The translations under genes and the position numbers were made by a program. Below the pieces are notes generated by a model. That model did not search any database. It was not told where the DNA came from and worked only from the letters and a program-made list of their open reading frames with translations. Source: Streptomyces sp. WM4235 (GTDB lineage Bacteria; Actinomycetota; Actinomycetes; Streptomycetales; Streptomycetaceae). Taken from it: DNA of 64,000 bases. Location: positions 1 to 64,000 of the forward strand of contig NZ_LGDE01000447.1 of the NCBI RefSeq assembly GCF_001279725.1. The letters are read 5' to 3'. Each line of letters begins with the position of its first letter. The first letter of the stretch is position 1. Positions 23,199 through 32,062 of this stretch are shown here, piece after piece.

Positions 23199-25700
23199 AT
23201 GAGCGAGGCCGTGTCCAGACGTTCCGCGGTGCGTTTGCTCGGCGCCCTGGGCGCCACGCTCGCCACCGCCGGTTGCGTGGCCGCCGTACCGCCAGGGGCC
23301 GCGCCCCGCAAGGCGTCCCCCGCGGCGGGACCCGCCGGGCAGCCGGCCGGCACGGCCCGGATCGACGCCCTGCTGGGCCGGCTCACCCTCGACGAGAAGA
23401 CCGCCCTGCTGCACGGGGCCCCGGACCCCGCCCCGCTCGGCCAGGCCGGCCACGTGCCCGGCGTTCCCCGGCTCGGCGTCCCGGCCCTGCGGCTCGCCGA
23501 CGGACCCGCCGGCGTCCGCGTCGCCGCACGCGCCACCGCGCTGCCCGCGCCCGTGCTGCTGGCCTCCGCCTTCGACCCGGCGCTCGCCCGGGAGTACGGA
23601 CGGGTCCTGGGCCGCGAGGGCCGGGCGCTGGGGCAGGACGTCCTGCTCGCCCCCATGGTCAACCTGATCCGCACCCCGTTCGCCGGACGCAACTTCGAGA
23701 CCTTCGCCGAGGACCCCAGGCTCACGGCCGACCTGGTCGCCGAACTCGTGCGGGGGATCCAGGACGAGGGAATGATCGCCACCGTCAAGCACTTCGCGCT
23801 CAACAACCAGGAACGCGGTCGCGACACCATCGACGTCGTCGTCTCCGAACAGACCCTGCACGAGACCGAACTGAGGGGATTCGAGGCCGCGGTCGCCGCC
23901 GGTGTCGGCGCCGTGATGGGCGCGTACAACAAGGTCAACGGGACCTATGCCTGCGAGAACAAGGCGCTCCTGGACGAACTGCTGCGCGGCCGCTGGGGGT
24001 TCGACGGCTGGGTGGTCTCCGACTGGGGCGCCACCCACGGCACCGTCGCTTCCGTCAACGCCGGCCTCGACATGGAGATGCCCGGTGGCACCCACTACGG
24101 CGCCCCGCTGCGCGAGGCGGTGCGCGGTGGCTCGGTCTCACAGGACACCGTGGACCTGGCCGTACGCCGGATCCTGACCACCATGGACCGATTCGGGCTG
24201 CTCGCCGAACATCCCGTCGCCCGCCCCACCCGCGACGCCTCCGCCGGGGCCCGGTTCGCCCGCAAGGTGGCCACCGCCGGGGCGGTTCTGCTGCGCAACG
24301 AACACGGCACCCTGCCGCTGACCGGGGCGGCGGCCCGCTCGATCGCCGTGATCGGCCCGACCGGCCAGGTGCCGTTCGTCGGCGGCGGCGGCAGCGCCCA
24401 CGTGGTCCCCGACGCGGCCGAGGCCCCGCTCACCGCCATCAAGCGGCGCGCCGGGAACGGGGCGAGCGTCCGTCACGTGCTCGGCGAGGACGTGTACGGC
24501 CGGGCGCTCCCGCCCACCCTGCTGACGCCGCCCGCCGATCTGGACGACCGCAGCGTGGACGCCGGCCGCCGCTGGAGCCACGAGGGAACGTTCACCCTGG
24601 CCGCGGACGACGAGTGGACGCTGATCGTCCACTACGCCGGGAAGCGGCCGGTCGTACGCCTCGACGGGGAGGACCTGTTCCCCGTACGCCAGGGCGTCGC
24701 CGAGTACTTCGCGGGCGGGCTCCTGGGGGCGGCCCCCGACGGGCTGACCGTCCGGCGCCACACCCGCGCCCTCAAGGCCGGCGTCCACCGCCTCGCGGTC
24801 ACCGCGGACGGCGGGGACAAGGGCCTGCGCTTCCGGCTGCGGCACATCACCCGCGCCGGCAGGGCCGCCGACGTCGCCGAGGCCGTCAAGGCCGCCGAAG
24901 AGGCCCACAGCGTGGTGCTGTTCGCATACGAGGACGCCACCGAGGGCCGCGACCGCACCTCCCTCGCGCTGCCGGGCGGACAGGCCGCGCTGATCGAGGC
25001 CGTCACCGCCGTCAACCCGCGGACCACCGTGGTCCTCAACACCTCCTCCAGCACCACCATGCCCTGGCTCGCGCGGACCGGGGCGGTCCTCCAGATGTAC
25101 TACCCGGGGCAGGAGGGGGCCGGAGCGACCGCAGACCTGCTCTTCGGGGACGTCGACCCGGGCGGCCGGCTGACGCAGACCTTCCCGGTCGAGGAGCGGG
25201 CGACCCCGGTCGGCGGGGACCCGCAGCGCTACCCCGGCGTCGGCGGCCGGCAGGAGTACACCGAGGGCGTGCACGTCGGCCACCGCTGGTACGACGCGCA
25301 GAAGGTGGAGCCGCTGTTCCCCTTCGGGCACGGGCTCTCGTACACGACGTGGGCGTACGAGAAGCTCGCCGTGCGAGCGGAGCGCGGCGGGCTGCGCGTG
25401 GAGTTCACGGTCCGCAACACCGGACCCCGCAAGGGCGTGGAGGTGGCGCAGGTGTACCTCGGGCCGGCCGGCTCGCTGCGATTGGACCAGCCGGTGCGCG
25501 TGTTGGCCGGGTACCGGCGGCTGACCCTGGCCCCGGGGCAGGCGCAGCGGGTCACCGTCGACATCGACGCCCGGACGCTGTCGTCGTGGGACCCGGACCA
25601 GCACACCTGGGTGGTGGGTTCAGGCCCGCGTGAGGTGTTCGCGGGCCGTTCCTCGCGTGAACTGCCACTGAGGGCGAGGGCCGTCGTGGCGAGCCGATAG
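23199..25700 (+). CDS. Glycoside hydrolase family 3 beta-glucosidase, Tat-type lipoprotein
   Basis: Secreted 833-residue glycosidase. The N-terminus has a twin-arginine motif (SRRSAVRLLG) and lipobox ATAG-C at about residue 26. The GH3 catalytic domain contains VKHFALNNQE and GFDGWVVSDWGATHG with the nucleophile Asp. An insertion around residues 440-540 (ADDEWTLIVHYAGKRPVVRL) has the look of a PA14 carbohydrate-binding module. The second GH3 domain has the DRTSLALPGGQ block, and the C-terminal fibronectin-III-like domain follows HGLSYTTW. The ATG at 23199 gives the intact signal; an upstream in-frame start would add 21 residues. No transporter or sugar regulator is adjacent. Confidence 0.92.
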   Translation: MSEAVSRRSAVRLLGALGATLATAGCVAAVPPGAAPRKASPAAGPAGQPAGTARIDALLGRLTLDEKTALLHGAPDPAPLGQAGHVPGVPRLGVPALRLADGPAGVRVAARATALPAPVLLASAFDPALAREYGRVLGREGRALGQDVLLAPMVNLIRTPFAGRNFETFAEDPRLTADLVAELVRGIQDEGMIATVKHFALNNQERGRDTIDVVVSEQTLHETELRGFEAAVAAGVGAVMGAYNKVNGTYACENKALLDELLRGRWGFDGWVVSDWGATHGTVASVNAGLDMEMPGGTHYGAPLREAVRGGSVSQDTVDLAVRRILTTMDRFGLLAEHPVARPTRDASAGARFARKVATAGAVLLRNEHGTLPLTGAAARSIAVIGPTGQVPFVGGGGSAHVVPDAAEAPLTAIKRRAGNGASVRHVLGEDVYGRALPPTLLTPPADLDDRSVDAGRRWSHEGTFTLAADDEWTLIVHYAGKRPVVRLDGEDLFPVRQGVAEYFAGGLLGAAPDGLTVRRHTRALKAGVHRLAVTADGGDKGLRFRLRHITRAGRAADVAEAVKAAEEAHSVVLFAYEDATEGRDRTSLALPGGQAALIEAVTAVNPRTTVVLNTSSSTTMPWLARTGAVLQMYYPGQEGAGATADLLFGDVDPGGRLTQTFPVEERATPVGGDPQRYPGVGGRQEYTEGVHVGHRWYDAQKVEPLFPFGHGLSYTTWAYEKLAVRAERGGLRVEFTVRNTGPRKGVEVAQVYLGPAGSLRLDQPVRVLAGYRRLTLAPGQAQRVTVDIDARTLSSWDPDQHTWVVGSGPREVFAGRSSRELPLRARAVVASR

Positions 25701-25757
25701 GCTGCCCGTTCGGCGTGTCACAGGGGGCGCGCCGAAGATGATCTGGAGGACGTACCG

Positions 25758-26489
25758 GTGCACATCCAGGAATGGCTGGAGACGATTCCGGCGGTCAGCG
25801 TCTATCTCCTGGTGGGGCTGGTCATCGGACTGGAGAGCCTGGGCATCCCACTGCCCGGGGAGATCATCCTGGTCAGTTCGGCCCTGTTGGCCTCGCAGCA
25901 CGGCGACATCAACCCGGTGGTGCTGGGGCTCTGCGCGATCACCGGGGCCATCGTGGGCGACTCCATCGGCTACGCCATCGGCCGGCGCGGCGGAAAGCCG
26001 CTGCTGGAGAAGCTCGGCCGGCGCTTCCCGAAGCACTTCGGGCCGGAACACGTGGCACTGGCGGAACGCTCCTTCGACAAGTGGGGCATGTGGGCCGTCT
26101 TCTTCGGCCGGTTCGTGGCGCTGCTGCGGATCTTCGCCGGACCGCTGGCGGGCGTGCTGCGCATGCCGTACTGGCGCTTCCTCGTCGCGAACATCCTGGG
26201 CGGCATCCTCTGGGCCGGCGGCACCACCGCCGTCATCTACTCCGTCGGGATCGTCGCCGAGCCGTGGCTGAAGCGGTTCTCCTGGCTGGCCCTGGCGGCG
26301 GCCCTGCTCTTCGGGCTGGCGGTGACGCTGGTGGTGCGCGGCCGGATGAAGAAGGCGGCGGCGCAGCTGCGGGAGACGGAGTCGGACGTACCCGCCGGGC
26401 GGACGCCCGCGGCCCGGTCCTCCGAGTCGACCGAGCCGTCGGCGGCGCCGGCGTCCTCGGCGCCGACCTCGGCGAGGGCGTCGGACTGA
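25758..26489 (+). CDS. DedA-family membrane protein
   Basis: A 243-residue integral membrane protein of the DedA/VTT superfamily. The conserved LGIPLPGEIIL near residue 29 is the re-entrant loop; GAIVGDSIGYAIGRRGGKPL and FGRFVALLRIFAGPLAGVLRMP carry the family's conserved Asp and Arg residues. Members affect membrane potential and polyprenyl-phosphate or lipid flipping. The C-terminal 45 residues are a Ser/Ala/Pro tail. The GTG start has GGAGG 8 nt upstream. It follows the GH3 gene by 57 bp and may be read through from it. Confidence 0.9.
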   Translation: MHIQEWLETIPAVSVYLLVGLVIGLESLGIPLPGEIILVSSALLASQHGDINPVVLGLCAITGAIVGDSIGYAIGRRGGKPLLEKLGRRFPKHFGPEHVALAERSFDKWGMWAVFFGRFVALLRIFAGPLAGVLRMPYWRFLVANILGGILWAGGTTAVIYSVGIVAEPWLKRFSWLALAAALLFGLAVTLVVRGRMKKAAAQLRETESDVPAGRTPAARSSESTEPSAAPASSAPTSARASD

Positions 26490-26514
26490 CGCCCCGACCC
26501 GCCGGCGGCCCGCG

Positions 26515-26549
26515 TCCGCCGGCCCGCCGACGGGCGGTGGGCCGGCGGA
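26515..26549. terminator. Hairpin between convergent dedA and carbonic-anhydrase-like genes
   Basis: TCCGCCGGCCC (26515-26525) pairs perfectly with GGGCCGGCGGA (26539-26549). It lies between converging genes and can serve both strands. Confidence 0.75.
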
Positions 26550-26555
26550 ACCGCG

Positions 26556-27101
26556 TCAGGCGTCGGGGGTCACCGAGGCGCGGTGCTGCTTGGCCAGTTC
26601 CGTGTACATCAGGGCGTTGACCTTGATCCCCTCGCGCTCCTCCTCCGTGAGCTCGCGCCGCACCTTGGCCGGCACGCCCGCGACCAGGGAGCCCGGCGGG
26701 ACCACCATCCCCTGCGGGACCAGTGCCTGCGCGGCCACCAGCGAACCGGCGCCGATCACCGCGCCGTTCAGCACGGTGGCGCCCATGCCGATGAGGCAGT
26801 CGTCCTCGACGGTGCAGCCGTGCACCACCGCGTTGTGGCCGATGGAGACGCGCGCGCCGATGGAGACCGGGAAGCCGGGGTCCACGTGGATCGTGCAGTT
26901 GTCCTGCACGTTGCTGTCGGCGCCGAGCGCGATCGGGCCGCAGTCCGCGCGCAGCACCGCCGAGTACCAGACGCTCGCGCCCGCGGCGAGGGTCACGTCG
27001 CCGATCACCGCCGAGGTGGGCGCCGTGAAGGCGGTGGGATCGATGACCGGCTGCCGTCCGCCCACACCCGCGACGAGTGCCTGGGCCGCCTGCTGCGTCA
27101 T
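26556..27101 (-). CDS. Gamma-carbonic anhydrase-like left-handed beta-helix protein
   Basis: A 181-residue hexapeptide-repeat protein of the gamma-carbonic anhydrase/PaaY/YrdA group. The three metal-binding His expected in the family are visible in QDNCTIHVDPG, SIGHNAVVHGC (two His), and the repeats run through residues 25-145 with [LIV]GxxxxI spacing. The C-terminal helix begins ELTEEEREGIKV. It would interconvert CO2 and bicarbonate or act as a related metal-dependent hydrolase. Single gene, divergent from another beta-helix acyltransferase gene. Confidence 0.88.
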   Translation of the reverse strand: MTQQAAQALVAGVGGRQPVIDPTAFTAPTSAVIGDVTLAAGASVWYSAVLRADCGPIALGADSNVQDNCTIHVDPGFPVSIGARVSIGHNAVVHGCTVEDDCLIGMGATVLNGAVIGAGSLVAAQALVPQGMVVPPGSLVAGVPAKVRRELTEEEREGIKVNALMYTELAKQHRASVTPDA

Positions 27102-27232
27102 GTTCTCTTCCCTCTGTTCCGTGGTCCGCTGTCTGCCGCGCTGACAGCACGGTAGGCCACCTCCCTCGGAGGCCCCGGGATGGGGTGAAGATCACGGCGC
27201 GGTACCGGCGGCCGGCACGCTACGGTGACCGG

Positions 27233-27997
27233 GTGCCGAAGAACCAGAACACGTTCTCATCCCTGCGGCGTCGGGTGGTCAACCGCGCCGTCCACGCGGG
27301 CTGGCGCTGGATGCAGCGTGCCGGCGCCGTCACCGCCGAGACCCCGGGACGGCTGCGCTTCGACGCCATCGGGCCCGCCACCCGCCTCGCCTTCCCGCAA
27401 GGCACGATCTTCGGCGAACCCTGGATCAGGCTCGGAGACCACTGCATCATCGCCGAACAGGTCACCCTGACCGCCGGGATGATGCCCGACCTCGACCTCG
27501 GCCCGGACCCGATGCTCGTCCTCGGCAACGGCGTGGTCCTCGGCCGGGGCAGCCACGTCATCGCCGACACCCGGATCACCATCGGCGACGACACCTTCTG
27601 CGGGCCCGGCGTCTACATCACCTCCACCAACCACAGCTACGACGACCCGCACGAACCCGTGGGCAAGCAGTGGCCGCGCAGCGCCCCGGTGGAGATCGGC
27701 CCGGGCTGCTGGCTCGGGACGGGCGCGGTGATCCTTCCCGGCGCCCGGCTGGGCCGCAACGTGGTGGTGGCCGCGGGGGCCGTCGTACGCGGTGAGGTAC
27801 CCGACCACGCGGTGGTGGCGGGGGCGCCGGCGCGGATCGTGCGGCGCTGGGAGCCGGAGACGGGCTGGCAGCCGCCGCTGCGCACACCCACGCCGGTGCC
27901 GATAGCGGACGGGGTCACCCCCGGGCAGTTGCGGGCACTGGCCGAACTGGCGGAGGCGGAGCAGCGCACCTCCGAGATCGCGGGCGACCCGGCGTAG
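27233..27997 (+). CDS. Acyltransferase with left-handed beta-helix (maltose/serine acetyltransferase-like)
   Basis: A 254-residue trimeric-acyltransferase-type protein. Hexapeptide repeats occur in WIRLGDHCIIAEQVTLTAG and in VEIGPGCWLGTGAVILPGAR, with the typical catalytic-region TSTNHSYDD (His of the active site). The C-terminal DHAVVAGAPARIVRRW is diagnostic for the family. The GTG at 27233 begins MPKNQNTFSSLRRRVVNRAV, a basic amphipathic helix that may touch the membrane. Donor and acceptor are unknown. Convergent with the following DMT gene (6-bp gap). Confidence 0.87.
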   Translation: MPKNQNTFSSLRRRVVNRAVHAGWRWMQRAGAVTAETPGRLRFDAIGPATRLAFPQGTIFGEPWIRLGDHCIIAEQVTLTAGMMPDLDLGPDPMLVLGNGVVLGRGSHVIADTRITIGDDTFCGPGVYITSTNHSYDDPHEPVGKQWPRSAPVEIGPGCWLGTGAVILPGARLGRNVVVAAGAVVRGEVPDHAVVAGAPARIVRRWEPETGWQPPLRTPTPVPIADGVTPGQLRALAELAEAEQRTSEIAGDPA

Positions 27998-28003
27998 CGG
28001 GCG

Positions 28004-28870
28004 CTACCCGGCGGCCAGCAGGACGGTACCCGCCAGGGCCAGTCCGGCGCCCGCCGCCTGTACGGTCCGCAGCCGCTCCTTGAGCATCACGAACGCGGCC
28101 AGCGCGGTGATCACCGGGTAGAGCGAGGAAAGCACGGCGGCCACGGTGACCGGGCCGCTCTGCGCGGCGACGGAGTACGTGCCGTTCGCCGCTACGTCCG
28201 CGAGGCCGACGAAGGCCAGCGCCGGCAGCAGTCCCCACAGGATCGCGCGCCCGCCGTCCGCCGGAAGGGCGGGGGCGCCGCGCCGGGTCCGGACCCACAG
28301 GGCCGCGCCGCCGGCGGCCACGTTCGTCACCCGCTGGACGAAGAGGGCCAGGAACAGGCCGGTGAGGGTGGTGGAGGCGTGCGAGATCAGGGCCATCACC
28401 GCGCCGAACCCGAAGGCCGCCACCAGGGTGAGCACGACGGCCCGGCGCTGTACGGGTGCTCCCCGCAGCTCGGGGCCGCCGGCGAGGACGATGCCCCCGA
28501 CGGCCACGGCGATCCCGGCGAACTGGCCGAGCCCGGGCCGCTCGCCCAGCGCCAGCCCGGCCCCGACCGGCACGATCACGCCGAGCGAACCCAGCGGGGA
28601 CACCACGCCCATCGGTCCGAGCGCCAGCGCCTCGTAGAAGGCGAGCATCGCCAGGGGGCCGACCAGTCCGGCGCCGACGGCGAACCACAGCTGGGGCCCG
28701 GCCTCGTGCCAGGCGCCGGTGCCGAGGACCACCGCGCCCAGCACGACGACGGCGACGAGCTGCGAGACCACGACCACCGTGAGCGCCGGCAGGCGACGGG
28801 TCAGCAGCCCGCCGCCGAAGTCGGCGAGGCCCCACAGCACGGCTGTGGCCAGGGCGAACAGGGTGGTCAT
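28004..28870 (-). CDS. EamA/DMT-family transporter
   Basis: Ten-helix membrane protein of 288 residues. The start TTLFALATAVLWGLADFGGG is the first EamA helix. ALGPMGVVSPLGSLGVIVPV ends the first EamA repeat. The second repeat ends with the matching SSLYPVITALAAFVMLKERL, the most recognisable motif of the family. The ATG at 28870 is the natural start. It is divergent from the XRE-cupin regulator across 110 bp with an inverted repeat, so that regulator probably controls it. Substrate likely an amino acid or related metabolite. Confidence 0.9.
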   Translation of the reverse strand: MTTLFALATAVLWGLADFGGGLLTRRLPALTVVVVSQLVAVVVLGAVVLGTGAWHEAGPQLWFAVGAGLVGPLAMLAFYEALALGPMGVVSPLGSLGVIVPVGAGLALGERPGLGQFAGIAVAVGGIVLAGGPELRGAPVQRRAVVLTLVAAFGFGAVMALISHASTTLTGLFLALFVQRVTNVAAGGAALWVRTRRGAPALPADGGRAILWGLLPALAFVGLADVAANGTYSVAAQSGPVTVAAVLSSLYPVITALAAFVMLKERLRTVQAAGAGLALAGTVLLAAG

Positions 28871-28920
28871 GGCAGGACCTCGCAGTACAGTGCATTGAAC
28901 GGTGAAGTACCGCGCACCAT

Positions 28921-28962
28921 AGTCCATTCCATTGGACTCTGTCAGTCAGAATATTGGACCAC
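28921..28962. promoter_or_regulatory. Candidate operator for XRE-cupin regulator / DMT pair
   Basis: AGTCCA (28921-28926) and TGGACT (28933-28938) form a perfect 6-bp dyad with a 6-nt centre. A further half site TTGGAC follows at about 28954. They lie between the divergent starts at 28870 and 28981. Confidence 0.4.
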
Positions 28963-28980
28963 GAGTGTGGGGGCGATACG

Positions 28981-29559
28981 TTGTCGGACCTAGAGGAGCT
29001 CACCCAGGCCCTCGCGCGGAACCTCAGGCGATGGCGCGGTGAGCGGGGCTTCACCCTGGAGGCGCTGGCGGCCCGGGCCGGGGTCAGCCGCGGGATGATC
29101 ATCCAGATCGAGCAGGCCCGGACGAACCCCAGCGTCGGCACCACGGTCAAACTGGCCGACGCGCTCGGCGTCAGCATCACGACCCTGCTCGACCGCGACC
29201 GCAGTCCGCAGGTGCAGGTGGTACTGCCGGGGCAGGGGGTGCGGATGTGGTCCACCGAGGGCGGCAGCGGCGCCACCATGCTGCTCGGCGACGACCGGCG
29301 CGGGCCGCTGGAGGTCTGGACCTACCTCCTGGAACCCGGCGAGGGCACCGACTCCGACGCCCACCCGTCGGGGACCCTGGAGATGCTCCACGTCACGGCG
29401 GGCACCCTCACCCTCCTCGTCGACGGGGAGGCGTACACGGTGCCCGCGGGAGGGGCCGTCTCCTTCGAGGGGAACGTCCCGCACACCTACCGCAACGACG
29501 GGACCGAGCCCATGGAGATGACCATGGCGGTCTCGATCCCGCCGGTGACCGGGCCGTGA
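28981..29559 (+). CDS. XRE-family regulator with C-terminal cupin domain
   Basis: A 192-residue regulator. Residues 10-65 are the helix-turn-helix (RRWRGERGFTLEALAARAGV, then IIQIEQARTNPS). Residues about 110-185 are a cupin sensor (LEMLHVTAGTLTLLVDGEAY, then NVPHTYRND with His). Such proteins usually sense a small ligand and repress an adjacent transporter or catabolic gene. The TTG at 28981 is preferred because GGGGG lies 8 nt upstream; a TTG at 28954 is also in frame. The DMT gene is its likely target. Confidence 0.87.
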   Translation: MSDLEELTQALARNLRRWRGERGFTLEALAARAGVSRGMIIQIEQARTNPSVGTTVKLADALGVSITTLLDRDRSPQVQVVLPGQGVRMWSTEGGSGATMLLGDDRRGPLEVWTYLLEPGEGTDSDAHPSGTLEMLHVTAGTLTLLVDGEAYTVPAGGAVSFEGNVPHTYRNDGTEPMEMTMAVSIPPVTGP

Positions 29560-29598
29560 GGGCTCACGTGCGGTGAACGCGGCCGGCCGGTCGGGCGG

Positions 29599-30003
29599 TC
29601 AGAGCGCCGGGATCTCGATCGCCGGGCAGCGGTCCATGACCATGTCCAGACCGGCCTCGCGGGTACGGGCGCAGGCCTCCTCGTCGATCACGTCCAGTTG
29701 GAACCAGACGGCCTCCGCCCCGACCGCCACGGCCTCGTCGGCCACGGCGCCGGCGAGGGCGCTGTTCACGAAGACGTCGACCACGTCGACCTTGAACGGG
29801 ATCTCGCGGAGCGAGGCGTAACCCCGCTCGCCGTGCACCGTCTCCGCCTTGGGGTGTACGGGGATCACGCGCTTGCCGTACCGCTGGAGCACGCGGGCCA
29901 CCCCGTAAGCCGCCCGGTCCTCGTTGTTGGACAGGCCCACCACGGCCCAGGTGTCACCGAGTTCGGTGAGGATCTTGCGGATGGTCGCGGGGTCGCCGTA
30001 CAC
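29599..30003 (-). CDS. CoA-binding (Rossmann) domain protein
   Basis: A 134-residue single-domain protein of the CoA-binding family (YccU-like). WAVVGLSNNEDRAAYGVARV is the nucleotide-binding beta-alpha unit. YGKRVIPVHPKAETVHGERG is the highly conserved second block, and AVWFQLDVIDEEACARTREA follows. The GTG at 30003 has a perfect AGGAGG at 8-nt spacing, which settles the start. It may act as a redox-responsive CoA binder or regulator; no partner genes are nearby. Confidence 0.9.
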   Translation of the reverse strand: MYGDPATIRKILTELGDTWAVVGLSNNEDRAAYGVARVLQRYGKRVIPVHPKAETVHGERGYASLREIPFKVDVVDVFVNSALAGAVADEAVAVGAEAVWFQLDVIDEEACARTREAGLDMVMDRCPAIEIPAL

Positions 30004-30135
30004 GTGTGCCGCCTCCTGCTGCTCCGGTGCTGCGCGCGGCCCGGCCCGATGCCGGCCCGCACGTCGATCAACCGCCGGGACGCGTGTCCGATTCCCGGGC
30101 CCGGCGGGCGGCCGGAGAGACCCTTGGCCACGGCT

Positions 30136-30148
30136 TAGGGTGGGACGG
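30136..30148 (+). promoter_or_regulatory. TAGGGT -10 box directly before the YigZ start
   Basis: TAGGGT (30136-30141) ends 6 nt before the GTG at 30148 and no clear Shine-Dalgarno sequence is present. This is the spacing expected for a leaderless mRNA. Confidence 0.35.
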
Positions 30149-30774
30149 TGACGGCAGACCAGTACGTGACGGTGGCCCGCGAGGGCGTGCACGAGTCCGA
30201 GATCAACCGCTCGCGGTTCCTGTGCTCGCTCGCCCCGGCCGCGACCGAGCGGGAGGCGCAGGCGTTCATCGCGCGCATCCGCAAGGAGCACCCCACCGCC
30301 TCGCACAACTGCCACGCCTACGTGATCGGCGCCGACGCCTCCGTCCAGAAGGCGAGCGACGACGGGGAACCCGGCGGCACCGCCGGAGTCCCCATGCTCC
30401 AGATGCTCACCCGACGCGACATCCGCTACGCGGTCGCCGTCGTCACCCGCTACTACGGCGGCGTGAAACTCGGCGCCGGCGGCCTCATCCGCGCCTACGG
30501 CGGAGTCGTCGGCGAGGCGCTCGACGCCCTCGGCACCGTGACCCGCAGGCGCTACCGCCTGGCCACCGTCACCGTCGACCACCAGCGCGCCGGCAAGACC
30601 CAGAACGACCTCCGCTCCACCGGTCGCACCGTGGTCGACCTGCGCTACGGAACCGCGGTGGAGATCGAGGTCGCGATCCCCGAGGCCGACCTGCCCGCGT
30701 TCGAGGCCTGGCTCGCCGACAGCACCGCGGGCAGCGCCACCCTCACCCTGGGCGGGGAGACGTACGCCCCCTGA
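30148..30774 (+). CDS. YigZ/IMPACT-family protein
   Basis: A 208-residue protein of the UPF0029/IMPACT family. SRFLCSLAPAATEREAQAFI and HPTASHNCHAYVIG start the N-terminal domain. SDDGEPGGTAGVPMLQML and VVTRYYGGVKLGAGGLIRAY are the near-invariant family signatures. The C-terminal ferredoxin-like domain (DUF1949) covers the last 70 residues. Bacterial members are of unsettled function; the eukaryotic relative regulates GCN2 signalling. A single gene upstream of sbcDC. Confidence 0.93.
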   Translation: MTADQYVTVAREGVHESEINRSRFLCSLAPAATEREAQAFIARIRKEHPTASHNCHAYVIGADASVQKASDDGEPGGTAGVPMLQMLTRRDIRYAVAVVTRYYGGVKLGAGGLIRAYGGVVGEALDALGTVTRRRYRLATVTVDHQRAGKTQNDLRSTGRTVVDLRYGTAVEIEVAIPEADLPAFEAWLADSTAGSATLTLGGETYAP

Positions 30775-30892
30775 CTGCGGGACGCGGGCGCCCCGAACAC
30801 GTCCTTCGCGGGCCCGGTGACCGGTTAGCGTAGAGGGGGCACAGGGCCAGAGGACGACCAGGGGGAGACGGCATGCGCGGCGGGGCCGGCGA

Positions 30893-32062
30893 GTGAAGTT
30901 CCTGCACACCTCCGACTGGCACCTCGGACGCTCCTTCCACCGCGTGAACATGCTCGGAGCCCAGGCCGCCTTCATCGACCACCTCGTCGCGACCGTCGAG
31001 GAGCACGAGGTCGACGCCGTCCTCGTCGCCGGCGACATCTACGACCGGGCCGTGCCCCCGCTGCCCGCCGTCGAACTGTACGACCGGGCCCTGCACCGGC
31101 TCGCCGCACTCGGCGTACCGACCGTGATGATCTCCGGGAACCACGACTCCGCCCGCCGCCTCGGAGTCGGCGCCGGGCTGATCGACCGGGCCGGGATCTT
31201 CCTGCGGACCGACCCGGCGGGCTGCGCCGACCCCGTGGTGCTGTCGGACGCACACGGCGACGTGGCGCTGTACGGACTGCCCTATCTCGAACCGGCGCTG
31301 GTGAAGGACACCCTGGGAGCGGACCGGGTCGGTCACGAGGCGGTGCTGGGCGCGGCGATGCGCCGGATCCGGGCCGACCTGGCCGCCCGGGCACCCGGCA
31401 CCCGCTCGATCGTCCTCTCCCACGCCTTCGTCACCGGGGGGACGGCCAGCGACAGCGAGCGCGACATCACCGTCGGAGGGGTCGAGGCCGTGCCCGCCGA
31501 CGTCTTCGCCGGGGTGGACTACGCCGCACTCGGCCACCTCCACGGCTGCCAGACCATCAACGAACGGGTCCGCTACTCGGGTTCCCCGCTGGCCTACTCC
31601 TTCTCCGAGGCCGACCACCGCAAGACCATGTGGCTGATCGACCTCGGCGCGGGCGGCGAACTGACGAGCGCGGAACGGATCGAGAACCCCGTCCCGCGCC
31701 CCCTCGCCCGGATCCGCGGCCGACTGGACGACCTGCTCGCGGACTCCGCGCTCACCCGGCACGAGAACTCCTGGATCGAGGCCACCCTCACCGACCCCGC
31801 CCGGCCCGAGGACCCCATGGCGCGCCTCGCCGCCCGCTTCCCGCACACCCTCAGCCTCGCCTTCGACCCCGACGGCCGCGAGGAGGACGGCGGGATCTCC
31901 TACGCCCAACGGCTCAAGGGCCGCAGCGATCAGGAGATCGCCGAGGACTTCGTCGCCCACGTGCGCGGCGGCGGATCCGCCGACGAGGCCGAACGGGTCG
32001 TGCTCCAAGGCGCCTTCGACGACGTACGGGCCCAGGCCCGGCACGAGGAGACCGCCCGATGA
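30893..32062 (+). CDS. sbcD: Exonuclease SbcCD, SbcD nuclease subunit
   Basis: Mre11-type metallophosphatase that, with SbcC, cuts hairpins and DNA ends during replication and repair. The 389-residue protein carries all phosphodiesterase motifs: HTSDWHLG at the N-terminus, VAGDIYDR, SGNHDSARR, SHAF and LGHLHGCQ, which hold the two manganese ions. The C-terminal 100 residues form the cap that binds SbcC. The GTG start at 30893 begins with the first motif. It overlaps sbcC by 4 nt (ATGA), so the subunits are coupled in translation. Confidence 0.96.
   Translation: MKFLHTSDWHLGRSFHRVNMLGAQAAFIDHLVATVEEHEVDAVLVAGDIYDRAVPPLPAVELYDRALHRLAALGVPTVMISGNHDSARRLGVGAGLIDRAGIFLRTDPAGCADPVVLSDAHGDVALYGLPYLEPALVKDTLGADRVGHEAVLGAAMRRIRADLAARAPGTRSIVLSHAFVTGGTASDSERDITVGGVEAVPADVFAGVDYAALGHLHGCQTINERVRYSGSPLAYSFSEADHRKTMWLIDLGAGGELTSAERIENPVPRPLARIRGRLDDLLADSALTRHENSWIEATLTDPARPEDPMARLAARFPHTLSLAFDPDGREEDGGISYAQRLKGRSDQEIAEDFVAHVRGGGSADEAERVVLQGAFDDVRAQARHEETAR

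Noticed and set aside
22988..25633. The 881-codon plus-strand frame over the GH3 gene
   Set aside because: It is a shadow frame with Arg/Gly-rich composition; the GH3 frame has all catalytic motifs.
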